Shown here: piece after piece, positions 58,864 to 64,000 of the stretch
Layout: each line of letters begins with the position of its first letter
Position numbering within the stretch: position 1 is the stretch's first letter
From: CAIQPV01 sp963719855
GTDB taxonomy: Bacteria > Pseudomonadota > Gammaproteobacteria > Burkholderiales > Gallionellaceae
DNA length: 64,000 bases
NCBI GenBank assembly: GCA_963719855.1
Contig: CAVRDK010000002.1
Coordinates: 277,026-341,025, forward strand
Direction: 5' to 3'
The notes under the pieces: generated by a model
The model's database searches: none
What the model was told of the DNA's origin: nothing
Seen by the model: the letters and a program-made list of their open reading frames with translations, nothing else
Position numbers and translations under genes: made by a program

Positions 58864-60618
58864 ATGACACAAGACGATGATTTGCTACAACGCCTGGATG
58901 AATTAAATGACATTGGCATCGCGCTCTCCAGCGAGCACAATATCGACCGTTTGCTGGAAACCATTCTGGTGGCAGCAAAACGCATCACCCATGCGGATGC
59001 AGGCACATTGTACTTGCTCGACGCAGAGCAAAAGGTATTGCGGTTCGAGATAATCCGTACCGATTCATTAAAATTCGCGATGGGTGGCACGAGCGGAGAT
59101 CCTATCTCGGACTACTTATTTTCCCACCCGGTTCGACTGATCGACGAGGCGGGCAAACTCAATCTTGCGAATGTGGCGGCTTGCGCGGTAAACAAGGGCA
59201 AGACGATCAACATCCCTAACGCCTATACTGATAAGGATTATGATTTTACCGGCACCAAAGCGTTTGACCTGAAGAACAACTATCACTCCACCTCGTTTCT
59301 TACTGTGCCGATGCGCAACCATGAAGGTGAAATCATCGGCGTGCTGCAGCTTATCAATGCACTCGATCAGCAAAAAAAGCCCATTCCTTTCACCGCGAAT
59401 GATGAACGACTGACCGAATCACTCTCTTCGCAGGCCGCGATTGCGCTCACCAACCAGCGTCTGATCAAGGATCTGAAAAGCCTGTTCAGATCCATAATCA
59501 AACTAATCAACACGGCGATTGGTATCAAGTCGCCCTATACCGGTGGACATTGCGAGCGCGTGCCGGAACTAACCATGATGCTGGCAAAAGCGGTCAATCG
59601 CACCAATCAGGGGGCGCTCAAGGCTGATGCCCCAGTGCACCACGAAGTACAGGAAGCGGTTAACCCCGCCAAGAAGTATGGTGAGCTCAAGGATTTTTCG
59701 ATGAGTAAACTGGAGGATGAAGAAGAGCTAGAGATCGCGGGATTGCTGCACGATTGCGGGAAGATCGCCACCCCGGTGCATGTAGTGGATAAATCTACCA
59801 AGCTGCAGACATTGTTTGATCGCATTCACCTGCTCGACACGCGTTTCGAGGTACTCAAGCGCGACGCCGAGATCGCCATGCTGCGCGCGCTATACGAAGA
59901 TCAATGGGCAGTGGATGCTGAAGCCATCCGTGCCGAATATGAAGCGCGCATCCGGCAACTGGACGAAGACCGCGAGTTTTTACACTTTTGCAACGTCGGA
60001 GGCGAAGCCATGTCGGAAGAATCGCAGCAGCGCGTGCGGCAAATCGCTAATTATCAATGGCGTGACGCCGAAGGTAAATTGCGGAATTTTCTGAGTGACG
60101 CCAACACCCCGTTTGACTACGAGCTTGGCGACGAGAAGAACAACAAGTTGTCCAGTGAAGTTGAGAACCTCAGCATACGCGCCGGTACATTGACGGCGGA
60201 TGAGCGCGAGATCATCAACGACCACATCAGGCACACCATCACATTACTGGAACAGTTGCCTTGGCCGAAAAACCTCACGCACGTAACTGAATATGCGGGC
60301 GGGCACCACGAGCGCATGGATGGCAAAGGCTACCCGAAAGGGTTAACGCGCGAGCAGATGTCTTGGCAGGCGCGCATGATGGGTATAGCCGATATTTTCG
60401 AGGCGCTCACCGCCAAAGATCGCCCTTACAAAAAAGGCAAGACCCTCACCGAAGCGCTCACCATCCTCGGAAAGTTCAAGCTGGGCGGGCATATAGACCC
60501 TGATTTGTTCGATGTTTTTGTGCGCGAAAAAGTTTATCTGACCTACGCGCAACGATTCCTCGATCCGGAGCAGATAGACGGGGTGGACATCAGTAAAATT
60601 CCTGGTTATCAGACATAA
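58864..60618 (+). CDS. GAF-HD-GYP protein (c-di-GMP phosphodiesterase type)
   Basis: From the ATG at 58864 (MTQDDDLLQRLDELNDIGIALSSE) this 584-residue protein has a GAF domain (about 15-190: DRLLETILVAAKRITHADAGTLYLLDAEQKVLRFEI) and an HD-GYP domain. The HD pair is in LLHDCGKIATP, and the GYP motif reads GGHHERMDGKGYPKGL. Between them lies an insertion of about 120 helical residues, larger than in standard HD-GYP proteins. Later motifs ARMMGIADIFEALTAKDRPYKKGKTLTEAL are typical. It should hydrolyse c-di-GMP under GAF control and may tune the pilus ATPase upstream. An upstream in-frame start at 58816 overlaps the palindrome and is unlikely. Confidence 0.9.
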   Translation: MTQDDDLLQRLDELNDIGIALSSEHNIDRLLETILVAAKRITHADAGTLYLLDAEQKVLRFEIIRTDSLKFAMGGTSGDPISDYLFSHPVRLIDEAGKLNLANVAACAVNKGKTINIPNAYTDKDYDFTGTKAFDLKNNYHSTSFLTVPMRNHEGEIIGVLQLINALDQQKKPIPFTANDERLTESLSSQAAIALTNQRLIKDLKSLFRSIIKLINTAIGIKSPYTGGHCERVPELTMMLAKAVNRTNQGALKADAPVHHEVQEAVNPAKKYGELKDFSMSKLEDEEELEIAGLLHDCGKIATPVHVVDKSTKLQTLFDRIHLLDTRFEVLKRDAEIAMLRALYEDQWAVDAEAIRAEYEARIRQLDEDREFLHFCNVGGEAMSEESQQRVRQIANYQWRDAEGKLRNFLSDANTPFDYELGDEKNNKLSSEVENLSIRAGTLTADEREIINDHIRHTITLLEQLPWPKNLTHVTEYAGGHHERMDGKGYPKGLTREQMSWQARMMGIADIFEALTAKDRPYKKGKTLTEALTILGKFKLGGHIDPDLFDVFVREKVYLTYAQRFLDPEQIDGVDISKIPGYQT

Positions 60619-60832
60619 AATCCGGTTTGCCTGTTTTGAAACGCCGAAATCCTCCAAGCACAACTGACGTAAATCGTCACTTTAGGTGCCGCAGGTGGGC
60701 GCTGCAGAGAGCGGAATACAGGTGACAGGAAGCAGATTATTGTGTGCCGCAACACGGTATACCCTATCAAAAGACGTAGCGCAGCCGCGCCAGCTCTCAG
60801 TCCTCTGTCCTCTGACTTCTGTTCTCTGATGC

Positions 60833-60849
60833 TTGGCACGTATCCTGCT
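60833..60849 (+). promoter_or_regulatory. Sigma-54 promoter of the pilin gene
   Basis: TTGGCACG (60833-60840), TATC and CTGCT have GG and GC elements exactly 10 bases apart, matching the -24/-12 consensus TGGCACG-N4-TTGCW with one mismatch. It lies about 58 bases before the pilin start, as in pilA genes controlled by PilS/PilR. Confidence 0.75.
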
Positions 60850-60906
60850 CTTACGATACCGCACACCCCGTGTGTTGTGTCCAACCCCTGATTAAGGAGC
60901 CTTAAC

Positions 60907-61356
60907 ATGAAACAAATTCAAACAGGTTTTACGCTGATCGAATTGATGATCGTGGTCGCGATCATCGGCATTCTGGCTGCTGTGGCCATCCCCGCTTACT
61001 CCAACTACACCACCAAGGCGCACTTCACCGAAGTTGTTTCGATGACGGCTGGCCTCAAGACCGGCGTAGAAGCTTGTGTTGCAGACGGTAGCTGCGTCAC
61101 CGCTGGAGCTATTCTTGTGCCCGCCCTAACCACGGGCGATAACGGTACTGGCGATCTTCCGGCACCTCCTGCTGCCACAAACAACGTACTTTCTGTTTCT
61201 ATTGCCACTAACGGAACTATCACAGGCAAGGCTACCGCACTTGGCGGTCTTAATGGTGAAACTTACATTATGGTACCTACTCTCCTCAATGGCGCGGTCA
61301 CATGGGACACGTCTACAGGTACCTGCAAAACCCGTGCCGCCGGTGCGATTTGCTAA
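60907..61356 (+). CDS. pilA: Type IV pilin
   Basis: This 149-residue prepilin has a short leader cleaved at G7-F8 (MKQIQTG|FTLIELMIVVAIIGILAAVAIPAYSNYTTKA), with Glu5 of the mature protein and the hydrophobic assembly helix intact. The globular part has four Cys: one pair in EACVADGSC and one at the C-terminal end (GTCKTRAAGAIC), the latter matching a disulphide-bounded loop. Ser/Thr/Ala-rich stretches offer possible glycosylation sites. AAGGAG precedes the ATG. A sigma-54 promoter lies upstream and a strong terminator downstream, so it is a single-gene transcript. Next to it is a membrane glycosyltransferase-like gene. Confidence 0.93.
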   Translation: MKQIQTGFTLIELMIVVAIIGILAAVAIPAYSNYTTKAHFTEVVSMTAGLKTGVEACVADGSCVTAGAILVPALTTGDNGTGDLPAPPAATNNVLSVSIATNGTITGKATALGGLNGETYIMVPTLLNGAVTWDTSTGTCKTRAAGAIC

Positions 61357-61381
61357 TAGCCGCATAGGTTGAGCAAGCATA

Positions 61382-61420
61382 GCCCGGATTTCGGTTAAAA
61401 GCCGAAATCCGGGTTTTTTT
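61382..61420 (+). terminator. Rho-independent terminator of the pilin gene
   Basis: CCCGGATTTCGG pairs with CCGAAATCCGGG, followed by seven T. Confidence 0.92.
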
Positions 61421-61456
61421 ACATCCATCTTCGTTCATTCCACACTACTCCATTCG

Positions 61457-63139
61457 ATGATCTTCATTCAATCCGCACAGGCAAGAGCATGGTTGTTCTT
61501 AACCTTTTCGAGCATTTGCGCGGCGCTGCTTTACGGTCCCTTTCTGGGCGCACCACTGGTTTTTGATGATATTGCCTTTTTTAGCAGTAATTACGCCTCC
61601 AAATACGGCATAGGTTTCGCCGGAACCGTTCCGCGTGGGTGGACTTACTGGACATTTGCGGTACAACGCATTTTATTGGGCGAAGAAAATCTGCTCCATT
61701 TCAGGCTGGCTAATTTGGTATTGCATGTCCTCACAGTCAACGCGCTTTTCCTGTTCCTGCGACAGCTTTTTAGCGCGCTGCTCCCGGACCGCGCCGACAC
61801 GAAAGCAATAGAACCCTATTCAGTCGATGCCATGGCGGCTTTCGCGGCACTGGTTTTTTTGCTGCACCCGGTCGCCGTGTATGGAGTTGCTTACCTTGTT
61901 GAGCGCAGTACCCTCATGGCCACGCTATTCAGCATTCTGATGTGGCTGGCGCATTTGCGCGGATTGGAATCCCGCAAGCCAGTCTGGTTTGTGCTTGCGG
62001 TACTATGCTGCTATCTGGCGCTGTATTCAAAAGAGCACAGCGTGATGGCGCCGGTTGCCACCGTGCTACTGACGCTTGCATTGCGTAAACGCGAATTGCC
62101 TTGGCGCTATTTGGCCCCCACCTTTTTTGCCTATGCTTTATTGGCTATCTCAATCATTCTCAAGCTCAAGGGAGTGGTTGCGACAAGCTATGAACTCCAA
62201 GCGTCGAATATTCTTGCGCAACTCCAGAGTGAACCCGGCTGGCAACTCCCCGGCAACGTGTATTTGGTGAGCGTATTGGCGCAATGCACGTATTTCTTCA
62301 AATACATTTTTCTCTGGTTTGTACCGCTGACTTCCTGGATGGCGATCGACATTCAGGAGCCGTTATTCGATAACACCGGTTCATGGGCGTACTGGTTATG
62401 CGCCCTCGCTTATGTTGCCTGGTGTGTGGCGGGACTCATATTGATATGGCGCAGGGGAATGGCGGCATTGCTTGGCTTTGCGTTGTTGGTTCCGGCGCTG
62501 CTGTTTGCGACCGAATTTTCATCTGTGCGTATACAAGAACCTTTTGTGCTGTACCGCAGCTACCTTTGGGCGCCGGCACTGTTCGCGGCCTTGCCGTTGG
62601 TGCTTCACAAGGTACGCCTGCAATTCATCCTGGCGGCGGGAATCGCCGTAGCCACCGTCCTGGCTCCCCTTGCTCAAGAGCGCCTGATGACATTTAGCTC
62701 CGGGTATGCGGTATGGAGCGACGCCATCCATCTTGCCGAACGAAGTGAAGTGAAAAGTCCGATGCGCGCGCGCCAATATTACAATCGCGGCTCGGCTTTA
62801 CTTAACGCCAATCATACGCAAAGCGCACTGGAAGATTTCGAGCGCGCACTGAACTTCTCCTCCAGATATCTTCTGGCTTTTCATGGCAAAGGATTGGCGC
62901 TGATGCGCCTTGGCCGTTTCCGGGAAGCAAAAGCCAGCTTTGATCAGGCGCTGGCACTCAGGCCGGACTACTCACCAACCCTTTTGGCACGCTCCGGTGC
63001 CTGCACTAAAATCGGGGATGAAGTTTGCGCCGATAACGATCTCAAAAAAGCGTGTGAGTTGGGGTACGTTGTTGCATGCTACTACCGCGAAAAGAAGAGC
63101 CATCCCGAAGATAAAGAAATCGTAATACGCTTCAGATAG
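61457..63139 (+). CDS. TMTC-like membrane glycosyltransferase with TPR tail
   Basis: This 560-residue protein has about ten membrane helices and a C-terminal TPR region (YYNRGSALLNANHTQSALEDFERALNFSSRYLLAFHGKGLALMRLGRFREAKASFDQALAL). The N-terminal part matches GT-C type O-mannosyltransferase/TMTC-like proteins: YGPFLGAPLVFDDIAFFSSN with the acidic D-D, FRLANLVLHVLTVNALFLFL, HPVAVYGVAYLVERSTLMATLF and CYLALYSKEHSVMAPVAT. Such proteins transfer sugar from a lipid carrier to protein outside the membrane. It lies 100 bases after the pilin gene, so pilin glycosylation is a reasonable guess. No known PilO/TfpO motif confirms it. Confidence 0.75.
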   Translation: MIFIQSAQARAWLFLTFSSICAALLYGPFLGAPLVFDDIAFFSSNYASKYGIGFAGTVPRGWTYWTFAVQRILLGEENLLHFRLANLVLHVLTVNALFLFLRQLFSALLPDRADTKAIEPYSVDAMAAFAALVFLLHPVAVYGVAYLVERSTLMATLFSILMWLAHLRGLESRKPVWFVLAVLCCYLALYSKEHSVMAPVATVLLTLALRKRELPWRYLAPTFFAYALLAISIILKLKGVVATSYELQASNILAQLQSEPGWQLPGNVYLVSVLAQCTYFFKYIFLWFVPLTSWMAIDIQEPLFDNTGSWAYWLCALAYVAWCVAGLILIWRRGMAALLGFALLVPALLFATEFSSVRIQEPFVLYRSYLWAPALFAALPLVLHKVRLQFILAAGIAVATVLAPLAQERLMTFSSGYAVWSDAIHLAERSEVKSPMRARQYYNRGSALLNANHTQSALEDFERALNFSSRYLLAFHGKGLALMRLGRFREAKASFDQALALRPDYSPTLLARSGACTKIGDEVCADNDLKKACELGYVVACYYREKKSHPEDKEIVIRFR

Positions 63140-63232
63140 CCCGGCAGAGTTGCATGGTTACGCCACGATATCTGAATTGCTGACAGGATTGACACCCTCG
63201 CAAAAGCTGGCATCACTCAACATTCCGAGCCA

Positions 63233-63266
63233 ATAAAAAAGCCCAACACAAGGCTGGGCTTTTTAC
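63233..63266 (+). terminator. Rho-independent terminator
   Basis: AAAAAAGCCCAACA pairs with the GGGCTTTTT side around CAAGGCT; the stem is AGCCC/GGGCT. It lies after the glycosyltransferase-like gene. Confidence 0.8.
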
Positions 63267-63293
63267 TTTATAAGGAGTCGGAGCCTGCCCTGA

Positions 63294-63384
63294 TAACCAG
63301 CGACTTGTCCGCTTGCAGGCTTAGTCGAATGGCTAGTTAGTTCATCAGTCATGATGGCTAGTTGTTTTATCAGTAGTTCTATCA
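63294..63384 (+). mobile_element. TAACC-ATCA hairpin element, copy E with tail units
   Basis: A 54-bp unit (63294-63347, lower stem CGAC/GTCG, imperfect upper stem) is followed by GTCATGATGGCTA and two 12-base ends, GTTGTTTTATCA and GTAGTTCTATCA. The array splits CCTGA|GTTTATCGAAGGG, whose uninterrupted form (reverse strand) lies at 34457-34474. Confidence 0.78.
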
Positions 63385-63402
63385 GTTTATCGAAGGGATG
63401 AC

Positions 63403-63507
63403 CTATTTTGGTTCCGACATCACATCGATGAAACTGATATGAGTCTCCGCCGCAAGAAGCCGCTGTGCGAGCGTCTTGTCACTGCGTTCAAGCAGGTCAT
63501 CATCCAT
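63403..63507 (-). CDS. Possible small protein, 34 residues
   Basis: On the minus strand an ATG at 63507 opens MDDDLLERSDKTLAQRLLAAET, ending ...IDVMSEPK before TAG. The composition is protein-like and acidic. There is no clear ribosome-binding site, and it lies just downstream of the rRNA terminator. It could also be the tail of a lost gene. Confidence 0.3.
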   Translation of the reverse strand: MDDDLLERSDKTLAQRLLAAETHISFIDVMSEPK

Positions 63508-63519
63508 ATTCCGAACCAA

Positions 63520-63558
63520 ATAAAAAACCCCCGGGCTTTCACCTGGGGGTTTTTCATT
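63520..63558 (-). terminator. Terminator of the rRNA operon
   Basis: AAAAAACCCCCGGG pairs with CCTGGGGGTTTTTC. On the minus strand it follows the 5S gene directly. Confidence 0.88.
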
Positions 63559-63566
63559 TGTAAGGA

Positions 63567-63682
63567 GTCTGACGATGACCTACTTTCACATACGTAATGT
63601 ACACTATCATCGGCGCAAAGTCGTTTCACTGTCCTGTTCGGGATGGGAAGGAGTGGGACCAACTCGCTATGGTCGTCAGACA
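63567..63682 (-). rRNA. rrf: 5S ribosomal RNA
   Basis: On the minus strand TGTCTGACGACCATAGCGAG begins the 5' strand and its partner TCGTCAGAC closes helix I. Between them lie the conserved CCCACTCCTTCCCATCCCGA and GAACAGGACAGTGAAAC, then CGCCGATGATAGTG and GTGAAAGTAGGTC. It is about 115 nt, as usual. The product is part of the large ribosomal subunit. It is the last gene of an rRNA operon transcribed leftward, followed by a strong terminator. Confidence 0.95.
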
Positions 63683-63805
63683 TAACTGTCGGCTAACTGG
63701 TTTTCTCTTTTGGAGAGAATCAATCGGCCATCAACTGGAAGAAGTAAGAGGGTTTTGATTGCAACGCGATACGCGAACGCATCACTTGCACTACTTAATA
63801 TTATA

Positions 63806-64000
63806 GGATCAAGCCTCACGGGCAATTAGTATCGGTTAGCTTAACGCATCGCTGCGCTTCCACACCCGACCTATCAACGTGGTAGTCTTCCACGACCCTT
63901 CAGGGGGGTCGAACCCCCAGGGAAATCTCATCTCAAGGCGAGTTTCCCGCTTAGATGCTTTCAGCGGTTATCTCTTCCGGATTTAGCTACCCGGCGATGC
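63806..64000 (-). rRNA. rrl: 23S ribosomal RNA, 3' end (partial)
   Basis: On the minus strand the sequence ends GCTAACCGATACTAATTGCCCGTGAGGCTTGATCCT, the conserved 3' terminus of 23S rRNA. Upstream are GATGAGATTTCCCTGGGGG, GGGTCGTGGAAGACTACCACGTTGATAGGTCGGGTGTGGAAGCGCAG and the CTGAAAGCATCTAAGCGGGAAAC block, all typical of domain VI. The gene continues beyond the right window edge. The 3' end is placed to within a few bases. About 123 bases of spacer separate it from 5S and hold no tRNA. Confidence 0.95.

Noticed and set aside
63023..63051. GCCGATAA preceded by TAAAATC as a third sigma-28 promoter
   Set aside because: The spacing is wrong by about three bases and it lies inside a coding region.
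63420..63683. Minus-strand open frame of 87 codons
   Set aside because: It is made mostly of the 5S rRNA gene and its terminator.
1..64000. tRNA genes
   Set aside because: No cloverleaf with a GGTTCGAATCC-type arm was found; the 23S-5S spacer also has none.

Overview
The window reads as chromosomal DNA of a betaproteobacterium, most likely of the Nitrosomonadales and possibly Gallionellaceae-like. This is inferred from protein style, the argD-argF-argG order, the paired DUF3443/DUF2844 genes, the many two-component and c-di-GMP proteins, and the rRNA sequence at the right edge. No database search was possible. Housekeeping genes are intact: hldD (partial), yajQ, ppnP, argG, argF, argD, rpsT, murJ, lolCD, accA, tilS, a dinG-type helicase, nadC, clpB and mutM. 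The window ends in an rRNA operon on the minus strand (5S and the 3' end of 23S).

Layout. 0-2.8 kb: end of hldD, a remnant gene tail, and a frameshifted Spy/CpxP-like gene ahead of an OmpR-type two-component pair. 3-5.5 kb: two paralogous Ser/Gln-rich proteins around a FlaG-like gene, the first behind a near-perfect sigma-28 promoter. 5.9-7.8 kb: a frameshifted DUF3443 lipoprotein gene and DUF2844. 7.9-13.3 kb: yajQ, ppnP, arginine genes and rpsT. 13.5-24.6 kb: murJ, then signalling genes (NarL-type pair, truncated sigma factor, PAS-GGDEF, GGDEF-EAL). 24.9-28.6 kb: a beta-barrel protein and a cupredoxin, then lemA/ygcG/TPM. 28.8-35 kb: accessory region with an RlmN-like enzyme, a broken ParE with its antitoxin, unknown genes, an S24-like protein, a radical SAM protein, an orphan HicB and many repeats. 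35-48.9 kb: housekeeping genes with an interposed sigma-28-controlled calcium-binding-type protein. 49-63.1 kb: a long signalling and pilus cluster.

The 49-63 kb cluster runs in one direction: CHASE2-Ser/Thr kinase, PP2C phosphatase, double-FHA protein, CHASE2-adenylate cyclase, class II-type cAMP phosphodiesterase, GAF-fused PilB/GspE ATPase, GAF-HD-GYP protein, type IV pilin (behind a sigma-54 promoter) and a TMTC-like membrane glycosyltransferase. It places protein phosphorylation, cAMP and c-di-GMP enzymes next to pilus parts, and may be one surface-sensing system.

The most novel structural signal is a family of 54-60 bp hairpin elements (unit copies at 10540, 24761, 24809, 38244, 44224, 44290 and 63294). 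Each begins TAAMCA and ends ATCA. Their stems show compensatory changes. They interrupt other intergenic repeats cleanly, and empty versions of two target sites are present in this same window. They also nest inside each other at a fixed internal point. All copies lie in the same orientation and show no target duplication. They look like tiny non-autonomous, single-strand-style transposable elements.

Four genes carry single-base frameshifts, mostly at homopolymer runs (near 673, 6085-6089, 21261-21267 and 30385-30388). These could be real decay, slippage switches or sequencing errors.
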